Shown here: piece by piece, positions 31,707 to 41,018 of the stretch | Layout: the number at the start of each line of letters is the position of its first letter | Position numbering within the stretch: the stretch's first letter is position 1 | From: Polyangiaceae bacterium | GTDB lineage: Bacteria > Myxococcota_A > Polyangia > Polyangiales > Polyangiaceae | NCBI GenBank assembly: GCA_020633205.1 | Contig: JACKEB010000011.1 | Span: 806,001 to 870,000, forward strand | Reading direction: 5' to 3' | Length of the DNA stretch: 64,000 bases | Notes under the pieces: generated by a model | The model's input: the letters and a program-made list of their open reading frames with translations, nothing else | Databases searched by the model: none | What the model was told of the DNA's origin: nothing | Made by a program: the position numbers and the translations under genes

Positions 31707-32729
31707 TCAGTCGGGGCGAAGGACGATTTTGCCCTTGTTCTTGCCGTATTCGATTTGGCCCCAGGCGTCGGCTGCCTGGGAGAAGGGGAACACCTGGTCG
31801 ACGTGCGGCTTGATGGCGCCTTGCTCGTAGAGCTCGAGCAGCTCGCGCATCTCTTGAGTGAGCAAGTCGAGCTCGCCCCACATATGCCCCACGTTCACTC
31901 CAGCGACGGCTTTGTTTTCGTCCAAGAGCTTCATCATGCCGAACTTGGGTACGCGCAGGATTTGCTTTGCGACGTGGAAGAGGTTGCGCTTGCCCCCGGT
32001 GTTGGTGTTCGCAAGTCCAAAAGCGATGAGCATCCCCGCAGGCTTCAGCAGCTCGTACCCCTTCTTCCAGTCGAGGCCGCCCAGTGCATCCAGCACCAAG
32101 TCCACGCCCCGACCGTTTGTCAGCCTTCGCACCTCTTCGACGTAGTCCTGTGTGCGGTAGTCGATGGGGTGCGTGCATCCGTGGGACCGCACGTAGTCGT
32201 GCTTCCCTGCGGAAGCAGTCCCGTAGGTCGTGACGTCGCCGATGTGCCGACACAGCTGCAACGCTGCGGTGCCTACGCCGCCAGCGGCCATGTGGATCAA
32301 CACATGTTCGCCAGGACGCGTGCGATGGATGCGATCGAGCATGTGATAGGCGGTGAGGTAGTTGACGGGCAGTGCGGCGCCCTCCTCGAAGCTCATGCTT
32401 GCAGGCATTGGTAAGGCTTGACGGTGCGGGACAACCACGGTGTCCGAGTGACCGCCGAAGCGCGTTAGGTACACGACTCGATCGCCCTCCTTCAGATCCG
32501 TTACGCCGGGGCCGACCTTATCGACGAACCCGGCGCCTTCGTAGCCGACGACGCAGGGGGGCTTGGGAGCATCGGGATACAGACCTTGCCGAGCGGAAAT
32601 CTCCGCGAAGTTCAGTCCGCACGCGTGCGCCTTGACGCGCACCTCGCCCGCGTTCGGTTCTGGGTCCGGAGTCTCACGGACTTCTAGAACCTCCGGGCCG
32701 CCGTGCTTTCGAATCCAGATTGCTCGCAT
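31707..32729 (-). CDS. Medium-chain reductase, VAT-1/quinone oxidoreductase-like
   Basis: The protein has 340 residues. It is a zinc-free MDR: GroES-like half (AGEVRVKAHACGLNFAEISARQGLY, VVGYEGAGFVDKVG, EGDRVVYLTRFGG) and Rossmann half with MAAGGVGTAALQLCRHIG (AxxGGVG NADPH loop), DLVLDALGG and the GKIVL end. The LNFAE segment and the NVGHMW insert resemble synaptic-vesicle VAT-1-like reductases. It should reduce an enone or quinone with NADPH. It stands alone, transcribed leftward from a 760-bp gap. The physiological substrate is not evident. Confidence 0.9.
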   Translation of the reverse strand: MRAIWIRKHGGPEVLEVRETPDPEPNAGEVRVKAHACGLNFAEISARQGLYPDAPKPPCVVGYEGAGFVDKVGPGVTDLKEGDRVVYLTRFGGHSDTVVVPHRQALPMPASMSFEEGAALPVNYLTAYHMLDRIHRTRPGEHVLIHMAAGGVGTAALQLCRHIGDVTTYGTASAGKHDYVRSHGCTHPIDYRTQDYVEEVRRLTNGRGVDLVLDALGGLDWKKGYELLKPAGMLIAFGLANTNTGGKRNLFHVAKQILRVPKFGMMKLLDENKAVAGVNVGHMWGELDLLTQEMRELLELYEQGAIKPHVDQVFPFSQAADAWGQIEYGKNKGKIVLRPD

Positions 32730-33490
32730 GTCTCGCTGTGCCTTTTACTGTTGGACTGGAGTGAAGAACGCGTCTCTGCGCAGAACCTGAGCGATCGTCA
32801 CGAATCAGTTGCCCGAGCCCCCGAAAAGACGAAACAGGCGACACCTGACTTGGTGGACTAGCATTTGCGCGCCTACATCGGGTGACTAGGAGCGCCCGGT
32901 TCAGGTCCTTGGATACGCCGCGCGCACACCCGTGGTTCCAAAAACCTACCCGTTCTTGCTTGGGAGCGAACACACACGGGCCCGACTCGAAATGACCATG
33001 CGGTGGCGCGAGTCAGCATGAGCACCTGATCGGTCCATTGGCGTGGCAGGACCTCCGGTGACCCCGGACCGGACAACGGGTCGATCTGAAACGGTCCAGT
33101 TATCGGAGCCATGGTCGTTCAAGGGTCAGTGCCACAATTCGCGCCCGGGAGGCGCGAACAGACAACAATTTTAGAAGCAGGTGCGCGTGTTGAGCACGCG
33201 ACGTAACGCGAAGTGGACGGTGCCTACTTTCGACGCCGTACGCTGCATCCAAGCCCAGCTCCCGCTTTTCCATCCGGGATTCCTTAGCCGCGAGTCAGCG
33301 CGCTCAGGATGTATGTGCCTGTGGCACCAACCATGAAAAAAGTGATAGCGTTGGCACTCAATCACCACTGATTCCCTTGGGTCGACATCCGCGTCGCCCA
33401 CCCCGACTACTCCACGAAGTTTGGCGAAATTTCCCGACTGACCCGTCCCCACCGGGCGCGTCGGTGGAAATCGCCTAGAGAGATCACGCC
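32730..33490. other. 761-bp intergenic region
   Basis: Short open frames on the minus strand (32873-33112, 33171-33452) show no protein-like composition or ribosome binding sites, so I see no gene. The region should contain the promoters of the leftward reductase and rightward kinase genes. It includes a perfect hairpin, TTCGCGCC-CGGGA-GGCGCGAA, at 33138-33158, related to the repeat at 6783. Confidence 0.55.
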
Positions 33491-35101
33491 GTGTCTCCCT
33501 CTGTGCCGAGCATCCTGGTTGCTGATGACGTCCAAGGCGACGTGGTGCACCAGTACGTCGAAGGCGAGGTGATCGCTGACAAGTATCGGCTGGAGCGTCC
33601 CCTGGGCGCTGGAGGGATGGGGTCTGTCTGGCACGCCCGGAACCTCGCCTTGGACTCGGACGTCGCGATCAAGGTGATCTTGAACGACCAGCACCGGGCG
33701 CAGCTCGCGGATCGTCTAGTTCGCGAGGCACGGGCCAGCGCCCGGATGACGCATCCCTCGATCGTGCGGGTGTTCGATGTCGGAACGACGCGACACGGGG
33801 ACCCGTTCCTCGTGATGGAGCTTCTGAAGGGGCAGAGCCTAGCGGACTACATCATCCGCAATGGTCGCCTCTCGGCGACACGCGCTGTACAGCTCCTGCT
33901 GCCGATTGTAGACGCTCTCGACAGCGCCCACGCCCGCGGCATCATCCATCGGGACCTCAAGCCCGACAATATTTTCCTTGCGGAAAATCACGGCCAGCTC
34001 AGCCCGAAGGTGCTCGATTTCGGCGTGGCGATGGATCTGAGCCAGGCGGACCACCGCATCACCCAAGCGGGGACGCTACTGGGCAGCCCTGCCTATATGT
34101 CGCCGGAGCAAGCGCGCGGGGAGCAAGCGCTCGATCAGGGCACGGACATCTGGTCCTTCTGCGTGATGCTCTACGAGACGCTGACCGCTCAGACGCCCTT
34201 CGGAGACGACGGAAATTACCACGCGCTGCTGCGGCGTATCATCGAGGAACAACCCACGCCCACCCATCAGCTCGTCGCTGGGGATGTTGCTCTGTGGTCG
34301 ATTATCGAGCGCGGGTTCAGAAAGAAGCCGAAGGACCGCTGGCCAAGCATGCGCGCGCTGGGCGTCGCGCTTGCGGAGTGGCTCGAGTCCCACGACATCG
34401 CTCAGGACATCCTCGGGCAGAACGTGTACTCCAACTGGCTATCCCCCGAATCCGGAGAACGGGTTTCCCTGGTAGAGGAGCCGCCGGTTTCCGCGAGGAT
34501 ATCTGGGGCGTTGCGACGTTCCGGCGACCACCCTCGCGGGCGCATGAGCAGCGCCACGACCTTCGACGAGACGACGCCTACCGCGGACGCAGGTGGGGTC
34601 TCCAACTTGGGCTCGACGCTCCGGCCCGACACCTTGAGCGTTCGCCCAAAGACCGCGACCAGATGGCTTCTGCCTGCGATCGGCGGAGGCCTGGTAATCG
34701 TCGGGGCGCTTGCTTGGTTGCTTTGGCCGCACGGCAATGCGGCCCATGAGACAACCCAGGCCGCATCTGAAGTGCCCGCGGCGGTTGATCACGCGGCGTC
34801 AGGTCACGCGGCAGAAGAGCACGCAAAGCAGCCCGTCGACCAGGCTGGCAGCTCGGCTGAACCCAGCGCGCGGCCCGCTCCGCAGCCGAGTGCTTCCGCG
34901 GAGGAAGCGTCCCAAGGCGCCGCAAAAGCCGAGAAATCAGCGAAAGCGTCCAAGTCGGGCACCAGCGCCAAGCCAGCGGCGACGGCATCAAAGGCTGGGT
35001 CAAAGCCAGAGGCAAAGCCAGCGGCGCAGCCCGAGGCAAAGCCTGCCGCTAAACCCAGTGAGCCCAGCAAGCCGAAACTCGGCAGCGATCTAGGCTTCTA
35101 G
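33491..35101 (+). CDS. Membrane Ser/Thr protein kinase (Hanks-type)
   Basis: The protein has 536 residues from a GTG. The kinase domain (about residues 30-300) is complete: glycine loop LGAGGMGSVW, Lys61 in VAIKV, catalytic HRDLKPDN (Asp155, Asn160), DFG at 177-179, and SPAYMSPEQA in place of APE. A Ser/Thr-rich stretch (about 310-390) may be autophosphorylated. One membrane helix (WLLPAIGGGLVIVGALAWLLW, in two parts, about 394-414) puts the Ala/Lys/Pro-rich C-terminal 120 residues outside the cytoplasm; that tail has no sensor domain I recognise. It heads a rightward set with a TPR protein and a large lipoprotein, plausible partners or substrates. Confidence 0.93.
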   Translation: MSPSVPSILVADDVQGDVVHQYVEGEVIADKYRLERPLGAGGMGSVWHARNLALDSDVAIKVILNDQHRAQLADRLVREARASARMTHPSIVRVFDVGTTRHGDPFLVMELLKGQSLADYIIRNGRLSATRAVQLLLPIVDALDSAHARGIIHRDLKPDNIFLAENHGQLSPKVLDFGVAMDLSQADHRITQAGTLLGSPAYMSPEQARGEQALDQGTDIWSFCVMLYETLTAQTPFGDDGNYHALLRRIIEEQPTPTHQLVAGDVALWSIIERGFRKKPKDRWPSMRALGVALAEWLESHDIAQDILGQNVYSNWLSPESGERVSLVEEPPVSARISGALRRSGDHPRGRMSSATTFDETTPTADAGGVSNLGSTLRPDTLSVRPKTATRWLLPAIGGGLVIVGALAWLLWPHGNAAHETTQAASEVPAAVDHAASGHAAEEHAKQPVDQAGSSAEPSARPAPQPSASAEEASQGAAKAEKSAKASKSGTSAKPAATASKAGSKPEAKPAAQPEAKPAAKPSEPSKPKLGSDLGF

Positions 35102-35154
35102 TTTGCGCGCTGCTGGATCTCGCGTAGAGCTTGCTTCTCCCTCGAGCTTTTCCC

Positions 35155-36141
35155 ATGCGATTTTCCCCTGCTGCATTGCTGCTAGCGAGCGCGCTGGCTG
35201 CCGCGCCGAGCTACGCCCAGTCTTCCGAAGACGAACGTCGCAACGCCGCGCGCGACTTGGGCGTCCAAGGCAACCAAGCCTACGACGCCGGTGACTTCGC
35301 GCGCGCTGTCGATCTCTACCGGAGGGCTCAAAGCCTGTATCCCGCACCGACGCTTTCCGTGCGGTTAGGTCGGACGCTGGTCAAGCTGGGGCGCCTTGTG
35401 GAGGCTGAGGAAGCCTACATCAAGACCCTGCGCTATCCGTTGCCGGACAATGCTCCGGACGCCTTCAAGCAGGCGATTCAGGTGGCGAAGGCGGATCTCG
35501 CGGAGCTCAGTCCACGGGTGCCGCGCTTGAAGGTCAGCGTCGCGGGCGCCAAGGAGTTCACGGTCACGCTCAACGGGGTGCGCCTCGAGCCGGCGCTGGT
35601 CGGCATTGACCGTAAGGTTGACCCGGGGGAGTATAAAATCCATGCGGAAGCGCCTGGGGCCGCGCGTGTGGAGAAAACCATCAAGGTCGCTGAGCGAGCC
35701 AAGGAGTCGGTGAGTCTGACCCTGAAGGTAGACCCCAGCAAGATCCCCGCGGGAACACCCGGCCCCACTGGGCCAAGCGGTGAAGACGCCGGGGCCCAGT
35801 CGGAGGGCCGCTCACCGCTGCCCTTCATCGCCTTGGGTGTTGGCGGCGCCGGGGTGGCCGTCGGTGTCATCACCGGGCTGATGGCGACTTCGAAGCACTC
35901 GAGCGCCGAAAGCGCGTGTCCCGATCTGAAGTGCGAGCGCGGTTCCCAGGGGGAGTCGGATCTGCAGTCCTTCCGCGATCTGCGCACCGTGTCGACCATC
36001 GGGTACATCGTGGGCGCGGTGGGGATCGCCGCTGGCGGAGTGCTGTGGTTCACCACGGCACCAAGCGGTGACAGCAAGGCGGCCTCTCATGTTTCGCCTT
36101 ACGTTGGCTTGGGTCAGGCCGGAGTCTGGGGGAGCTTCTAA
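35155..36141 (+). CDS. Secreted TPR/PEGA-like protein with C-terminal membrane helices
   Basis: The protein has 328 residues from the ATG at 35155. The signal peptide ends PSYAQS. Residues about 30-120 contain TPR-like helices (ARDLGVQGNQAYDAGDFARAVDLYRRAQSLYP). A beta-rich PEGA-like segment follows (VTLNGVRLEPALVG..VDPGEYKIHAEAPG). Two hydrophobic helices lie at about 225-250 and 285-305. Proteins of this plan are frequent beside kinases in myxobacteria and probably scaffold envelope complexes. Its stop overlaps the start of the next gene by one base (TAATG), so both are translated together. Role inferred. Confidence 0.82.
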   Translation: MRFSPAALLLASALAAAPSYAQSSEDERRNAARDLGVQGNQAYDAGDFARAVDLYRRAQSLYPAPTLSVRLGRTLVKLGRLVEAEEAYIKTLRYPLPDNAPDAFKQAIQVAKADLAELSPRVPRLKVSVAGAKEFTVTLNGVRLEPALVGIDRKVDPGEYKIHAEAPGAARVEKTIKVAERAKESVSLTLKVDPSKIPAGTPGPTGPSGEDAGAQSEGRSPLPFIALGVGGAGVAVGVITGLMATSKHSSAESACPDLKCERGSQGESDLQSFRDLRTVSTIGYIVGAVGIAAGGVLWFTTAPSGDSKAASHVSPYVGLGQAGVWGSF

Positions 36142-38759
36142 TGGTTACCTCGCGGAAGCACGAGCTGCTGCGGCTCCTCGTTTGGTGTTTGCCCCTGATG
36201 TTTCTCGTGGCGGGCTGCCCGCAGCTCGCGAACGATGACTTCGAGGTGGTCGACCCCGCCAGCAACGGCGGAGTTGGTGGAAGCGACAACGACGCGAGCG
36301 CCGGGAGCGGTGGAGTTGGCGGGAACGCCGGCAGCGCAGGCGTCTCCGGCAATGCCGGCACGAGCGGCAGCGGAGGAACCACGACCGATGGCGGTAGCGA
36401 TGCGGCCACCTGTTCTGAGTGCGCTGCCGCGGACTGCTGCGATGGCCAGTGCGTGAATCGCCAGTCTTCGCCGCGGCACTGCGGCGTTTGCGGCAACGGT
36501 TGCCCTGGCACGACGTGCTCGGGCGGCACCTGCACTAGCAGTTGCGCCCAGGGTTTCCTCGACTGCGACCAGAACATCGTCAATGGCTGCGAGGTCAACG
36601 CGGCGATGGACCCGATGCACTGCGGAAACTGCGACATCGCCTGTCCCGTGGACGCGACGTGCGTCTCCGGTGTTTGTATGTGCCCCACGGGTGCACTCGA
36701 CTGCGACGGCGAGCCGAGCAACGGCTGTGAGACCTCGAGCGACTCGGATCCCCAGAACTGCGGCGGCTGCGGTCGCGCCTGCGGTCCGAATCAAGTCTGC
36801 CAAGGTGGTTCGTGCACTTGTGCGGATGGCTACGCGGACTGCGACAGCACGATGGACAATGGCTGCGAGGCGGATCTCACGGCGCCCGCGACGTGTGGCA
36901 GCTGCGCCAACGACTGCGGCATTCACGCCACCTGCGCTGGCACGACCTGTGGCTGCCAGACGGGCTACCAAGATTGCGACAGCACCCTGGGGTGTGAGCT
37001 GGACCTCAGCGACGCTGACCATTGCGGCAACTGCACCACCAAGTGCACCGGGGGCACCGTGTGTGATGGGGCTAGCTGCGTTTCCAGCTGTACGAGCGGC
37101 ACCCTCTGCAACCAGTCCTGCGTCGACACGGACACCAGCTCTTCCCATTGTGGTGGCTGCAACCAACCCGTCGGCGCGAACCAGCACTGCGAAGCGGGTC
37201 AGCCGACGTGCGACGTCGGTTGGGCTGACTGCAACGGGCAGCCGGGTGACGGCTGTGAGATCAACACGACCAACGACGCCGGCCACTGCGGCAACTGCAC
37301 CACCGCCTGCAAGCCGGGTGCGCAGTGCACGGATTCGAGCTGCGGTTGCGCGCCATCCACGCCCAAGGACTGCGGCTCCGAATGTCGGCAGTGTTGCGGT
37401 GCTTCGGACTGTAGCGACGGGGATCCCTGCACGGCGAACGTGTGCAACGCCCAAGGTCAGTGCGACTTCTCCACGGGCTGCACCGGCGGCACGATGTGCT
37501 GCTCTGGTAGCGGCTGCTTTGAGTGTTGCGACAACTCTCAGTGTGGCTCCGGGCAGACCTGTAGCGGTGGCCAGTGCGTGAGCGGCTGTACCTCCCCGCA
37601 GACCCTGTGTGGTGGTAGCTGCGTCAACACCCAGACCGATGCGAACCACTGCGGTGGCTGCGGTGTTTCGTGCGGAAACGGACGCAGCTGTAGCGGCGGT
37701 CAGTGCTCGCCGCGCTGGGTCACCATGGCTGCGGCACCGGGTGGCTTCGCGCCCCGAACGAATCCAGCCTACGCCGTGATCAACGGCACTCAGGTGTTCA
37801 TCTGGGGCGGAAGCAGCGGCCAAACGGCGCTGGCCACGGGTGCGATCTACGACGTCGCGACCAACACCTGGACCAGTGTGGCACAGGACGCGAACACGCC
37901 TTCAGCGCGTGAAGGCGCCGTTGCGGTGTGGACCGGCAGCAAGGTGGTCGTTTGGGGCGGACTGGATCGCACGGCTGGCGCGTTGCGAGGCAACGGTGCG
38001 CTCTACGACCCCAGCACCAACAGCTGGAGTGCCATGGCCAGCCCGGGGAATGCGTTGGGCGCCCGTACCGACGCCTACGGCGTGTGGACTGGCACCCGCG
38101 CCCTGATCTGGGGTGGGACGGACACCAGTGGGAAGGCAGAAGCCGGAGTGGCCCGCTACGAGCCAGGCAGCGATACCTGGCTCAACGTGACGAGTTCCGC
38201 CGCGCCCAACGAGCGACTCGACTGGACCTGGGCCTGGGATGGCGCTGCCCTGTTGTTGGCCGGTGGGGACAGTAAGGAGCTCTTCCGCTATCAGCCCGAC
38301 ACGTGGCAGCAGCTCGACGATGCCTCGCGGAACCGCCGCGGAGCGTTTGGGGGCTGGACCGGTGCGGAGTTCATCTTCTGGGGTGGGCGTGACAAGGGCA
38401 GCATCCTGAACAGCGGTGAGCGCTATAGCGAAGCCAATCACTGGGGCGACATGTCCACGACGAACGCTCCGAGCGCGCGCTGGGCACCCCACCGGGAGAC
38501 GGGGTGGTCCGCTCGCATCCGCAACGGGGAGCTTATCTTCTTGGGTGGCCGTTCGAGCGTGGGCGCGAGCTTCTTGACCAATGGTGCGACCTACAACGCG
38601 TTCACCAACGCGTGGACCTCGGTGCCCAGCTGGCCCTCTGGGCACGCCCACAGCTTCGGCGTGGGCGCCTTCGCCGGGGGTGAGTTCGTGCTCTGGGGTG
38701 GTGGCAGCCAAGCGGGCGGTAATAGTCCGGTCGCCACCGGCGAGCGATATCTGCCTTAG
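36141..38759 (+). CDS. Large Cys-rich lipoprotein with stigma repeats and Kelch propeller
   Basis: The protein has 872 residues. The lipobox LVAGC is followed by PQLANDDFEVV and a Gly/Ser/Asn linker. Residues about 85-530 hold ten or more Cys-rich repeats of the type C..GFLDCDQ..NGCEV..D..HCGNC...C (stigma/EGF-like), giving over 80 cysteines. From about 545 to the end come Kelch repeats (VFIWGGSSG, VVVWGGLDR, ALIWGGTDT, FIFWGGRDK, LIFLGGRSS, FVLWGGGSQ), forming a six-bladed propeller. It should be displayed on the outer membrane and could mediate adhesion or cell contact. It is translated from a start overlapping the TPR gene, so it belongs to the kinase-TPR-lipoprotein unit. Confidence 0.85.
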   Translation: MVTSRKHELLRLLVWCLPLMFLVAGCPQLANDDFEVVDPASNGGVGGSDNDASAGSGGVGGNAGSAGVSGNAGTSGSGGTTTDGGSDAATCSECAAADCCDGQCVNRQSSPRHCGVCGNGCPGTTCSGGTCTSSCAQGFLDCDQNIVNGCEVNAAMDPMHCGNCDIACPVDATCVSGVCMCPTGALDCDGEPSNGCETSSDSDPQNCGGCGRACGPNQVCQGGSCTCADGYADCDSTMDNGCEADLTAPATCGSCANDCGIHATCAGTTCGCQTGYQDCDSTLGCELDLSDADHCGNCTTKCTGGTVCDGASCVSSCTSGTLCNQSCVDTDTSSSHCGGCNQPVGANQHCEAGQPTCDVGWADCNGQPGDGCEINTTNDAGHCGNCTTACKPGAQCTDSSCGCAPSTPKDCGSECRQCCGASDCSDGDPCTANVCNAQGQCDFSTGCTGGTMCCSGSGCFECCDNSQCGSGQTCSGGQCVSGCTSPQTLCGGSCVNTQTDANHCGGCGVSCGNGRSCSGGQCSPRWVTMAAAPGGFAPRTNPAYAVINGTQVFIWGGSSGQTALATGAIYDVATNTWTSVAQDANTPSAREGAVAVWTGSKVVVWGGLDRTAGALRGNGALYDPSTNSWSAMASPGNALGARTDAYGVWTGTRALIWGGTDTSGKAEAGVARYEPGSDTWLNVTSSAAPNERLDWTWAWDGAALLLAGGDSKELFRYQPDTWQQLDDASRNRRGAFGGWTGAEFIFWGGRDKGSILNSGERYSEANHWGDMSTTNAPSARWAPHRETGWSARIRNGELIFLGGRSSVGASFLTNGATYNAFTNAWTSVPSWPSGHAHSFGVGAFAGGEFVLWGGGSQAGGNSPVATGERYLP

Positions 38760-38877
38760 CAAGCTGCCGCAGATGATCGGTCGCTGGGCCTACTGACCCG
38801 ACGCAGCGAGGGGTCTTCGCTGCACGCTTTTGCACTTGAGGAACGTACGGCTATTCGCGTACGTAAAAGCTCAGCGT

Positions 38878-39498
38878 ATGAAGCGGACGACTTTTTCCTC
38901 ACGGGTTTGGCTGATCTTTCCTTTGGGCCTCGCGCTGTTCGGCAGCGGCGTGGGCTGCAGTGATAGCGACGGTGGCAGCGGCACCGGCACCGCGGGTCTC
39001 TGCACCACCTACTGCAATCGCGCGAACGAGTGTGGCGCCCTTGGATCCACCACGATGGCGGAGTGCCAGTCGAGCTGCAGCAGCGCGGCTCCCCAGTGCA
39101 CCCCCACTAACGCCGCCTACCAAGCGTGCGACAGCGCGCTGAAGTCCCTGGACTGTGGGTCCGTCGGGAGCACGCTCCCCTCGCAGTGTGAGGAATCGAC
39201 CCTCTGCCAGGGTTCGGGCAACGGCGGCAACGGCGGCAACGGAAACGGCGGCAGCGGTGGCGGCGGTAACGGCGGCAGCGGCGGCGGCGGCGCGTGCGAC
39301 ACCTACTGCGCGAAGTTCGTGGAGTGCGGATTCATCCAGTCCTCGGACCAAGCGGGCTGCGTTACTGGCTGCCAGCAAGCGAACGTTCCGGCGGGCTGCG
39401 ACTTCAACGCCTGCGCCAGCGCCGTCGGTGCAACGTCGTGCAACGATCTGACGTCTGGCGGTTACCCCGCCGCGTGCGACGCGTGTAGCGAAGGCTGA
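38878..39498 (+). CDS. Cys-rich lipoprotein, tandem paralogue A
   Basis: The protein has 206 residues. The signal peptide ends GSGVGC, then SDSDGGSG. Two similar Cys-rich domains flank a Gly/Asn linker (about residues 120-140). The first has LCTTYCNRANECGALGSTT..CQSSCSS; the second has ACDTYCAKFVECGFIQ..CVTGCQQ and ends CDACSEG. This C(x3)C..C..C pattern recurs in Polyangiales surface lipoproteins of unknown role. The next gene (39690) has the same plan and is its duplicate. A strong terminator separates them. Confidence 0.78.
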   Translation: MKRTTFSSRVWLIFPLGLALFGSGVGCSDSDGGSGTGTAGLCTTYCNRANECGALGSTTMAECQSSCSSAAPQCTPTNAAYQACDSALKSLDCGSVGSTLPSQCEESTLCQGSGNGGNGGNGNGGSGGGGNGGSGGGGACDTYCAKFVECGFIQSSDQAGCVTGCQQANVPAGCDFNACASAVGATSCNDLTSGGYPAACDACSEG

Positions 39499-39538
39499 GC
39501 GGCTCTCGGCACTTATAGCTGCACGGAAATGACAGAAT

Positions 39539-39564
39539 CGAGCGCCCGACTTGTCGGGCGCTCG
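39539..39564 (+). terminator. Rho-independent terminator
   Basis: CGAGCGCCCGAC (39539-39550) pairs perfectly with GTCGGGCGCTCG (39553-39564), followed by GCGTTTTG. It lies 40 bp after the stop of the lipoprotein gene at 38878. Confidence 0.85.
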
Positions 39565-39689
39565 GCGTTTTGTCGCAGCTTCAGCAGCCGTCCTGGCCAG
39601 TCCCACAAGCGGGACCGACCGCTCGTTTTGTATCCGGTTGGTCACTTTTCGCGGGCCGAGTACTCTGCGGCGGCTTAGATACCGCCAGT

Positions 39690-40307
39690 ATGAAAACCCT
39701 CCAATCAGCCAAGGCTGGCATCTTTTCCCTCTCTTTTGTGACTCTGGCCCTGTTCGCTCCCGGCTGTAGCGACAGTGACGGAGGTGGCGGCGGGGGCGTT
39801 CAGGCCGCAACCGCGTCGTTGTGCAACACCTACTGCGCGCGCCTCGACGACTGCGGCCTGCTGCAAGGTGAAACTCAAGCCAGTTGCCGCACGGAGTGCA
39901 ACAACAACCCCCCGCCCTGCACCCCGACAGACACCGCAGTCAAGGCGTGTGGGGACTCGATGGGAACCGCGGAGTGCTCCGTCATCGCCAACGCCACGCC
40001 CGAGTGCCAAGCGATCTGCGAGGGCAGCGGCACTGGCGGCAATGGCAACGGCGGCGGCAATGGCGGCGGCAGCAATGGCGGCGGCACCAGCAGCAGTGGT
40101 TGCGCGGCGGCCTGCGCCAACTTCGTGGCTTGCGGTGAGGTCGAGGCCTCCATGCAGTCAAACTGCGTGGCTCAGTGCGAAGCGTCCAAGGCTTCAGCCC
40201 CCAGCGGTTGCGACGTCGAAGCGTGCGCCACAGCGTTTGGAGGTCAGAGCTGCACGGAAGTCAGCACTGGGGTTGTTCCCAACGTGTGTGTGCCCTGCCA
40301 GGGCTAA
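39690..40307 (+). CDS. Cys-rich lipoprotein, tandem paralogue B
   Basis: The protein has 205 residues from the ATG at 39690. It repeats the plan of the gene at 38878: lipobox FAPGC, SDSDGGGGGG linker, domain one (LCNTYCARLDDCGLLQGET..CRTECNN), Gly/Asn/Ser linker, domain two (GCAAACANFVACGEVEAS..CVAQCEAS) and a CVPCQG end. Segments such as TPTxxAxxAC(G/D)S and the spacing of all cysteines match, so this is a tandem duplication with clear divergence. Its own promoter should lie after the terminator at 39539. Function unknown. Confidence 0.78.
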   Translation: MKTLQSAKAGIFSLSFVTLALFAPGCSDSDGGGGGGVQAATASLCNTYCARLDDCGLLQGETQASCRTECNNNPPPCTPTDTAVKACGDSMGTAECSVIANATPECQAICEGSGTGGNGNGGGNGGGSNGGGTSSSGCAAACANFVACGEVEASMQSNCVAQCEASKASAPSGCDVEACATAFGGQSCTEVSTGVVPNVCVPCQG

Positions 40308-40313
40308 GGCGCA

Positions 40314-41018
40314 CTACGGTTCGTAGCCGTGGACCCCAAACGTGCCGCGCGCAGTGTCGAGGGCAGAAAAGCTGAAGCGCCCTTCCTGACAGGAGCCGCT
40401 GTTCAGGAATACTCGAGGCCCTTCTTCGAACACCTGCGCGCGGTGCGTATGTCCAGTGACGATAATATCCGCGCGGTAATCACGCGCCACATCTAGCGCC
40501 CATCGGCGGAACCGCTGGTCATTGCCCGCGTTGTTCTCGCTCAGGCGCTCGATCCCACGAAACGCACGGTAGAGCGGGTCTAGGCCCGCCCTGCGGATCC
40601 AACCTCCGAGCCATACGCCGAGCTCGCTCAACCAGCGCGCCTTGCTGATCAACAGGTCGTGGTGGTGCCCGTGAGTGAACACGACGCGCGCGTCGCCGGA
40701 GTCGATCAGGAGGCGGTCGGGTACCCCTTCAGCCGCCCCGGCGATCAGGTCGTGGTTGCCGTGGACGTACTGGTACTTCGCCCCTTCGAAGCGCCGGGCG
40801 ATGCCGCGATGCGCCTCTCTCGCTGCTTTTAGGCCGCCGACCCAGTCTCCATGGCTACGCGAAGTGAGCGTCTCCCAGATATCCCCCAGGAGCACGACTC
40901 GCTCGAAATTATCCTCGAGGAAACGCAAGAAGCGCAGGAACTGGCGCTCATCGTGACCAAACCAGTCGCAAGCGTCGCCTGCGCCGAGGTGGAGGTCACT
41001 GATGACTGCGATCTTCAT
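40314..41018 (-). CDS. Calcineurin-like metallophosphoesterase (LpxH/UDP-diacylglucosamine hydrolase-like)
   Basis: The protein has 234 residues. The two-metal site motifs are complete: ISDLHLGAGD, LLGDIWE (GDxxE in place of GDxxD), VHGNHDL, FTHGHHHD and VTGHTHRAQ. The size, the early DLHLG and the late GHTHR..FLNSGS order resemble LpxH-type and related UDP-2,3-diacylglucosamine hydrolases, but true LpxH assignment needs comparison. It would be cytoplasmic, acting on a phosphoester. It converges with the lipoprotein at 39690, leaving 6 bp. Confidence 0.88.
   Translation of the reverse strand: MKIAVISDLHLGAGDACDWFGHDERQFLRFLRFLEDNFERVVLLGDIWETLTSRSHGDWVGGLKAAREAHRGIARRFEGAKYQYVHGNHDLIAGAAEGVPDRLLIDSGDARVVFTHGHHHDLLISKARWLSELGVWLGGWIRRAGLDPLYRAFRGIERLSENNAGNDQRFRRWALDVARDYRADIIVTGHTHRAQVFEEGPRVFLNSGSCQEGRFSFSALDTARGTFGVHGYEP

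Noticed and set aside
33171..33452. Open frame of 93 codons on the minus strand
   Set aside because: Its composition is not protein-like, it has no ribosome binding site and it resembles nothing I know. Treated as non-coding.
36138..37823. Long minus-strand open frame of 561 codons, antisense to the Kelch lipoprotein gene
   Set aside because: The translation is a low-complexity Ala/Arg/Val-rich string, as expected antisense to Cys/Gly-rich high-G+C coding sequence. The plus-strand gene has a lipobox and clear repeats.
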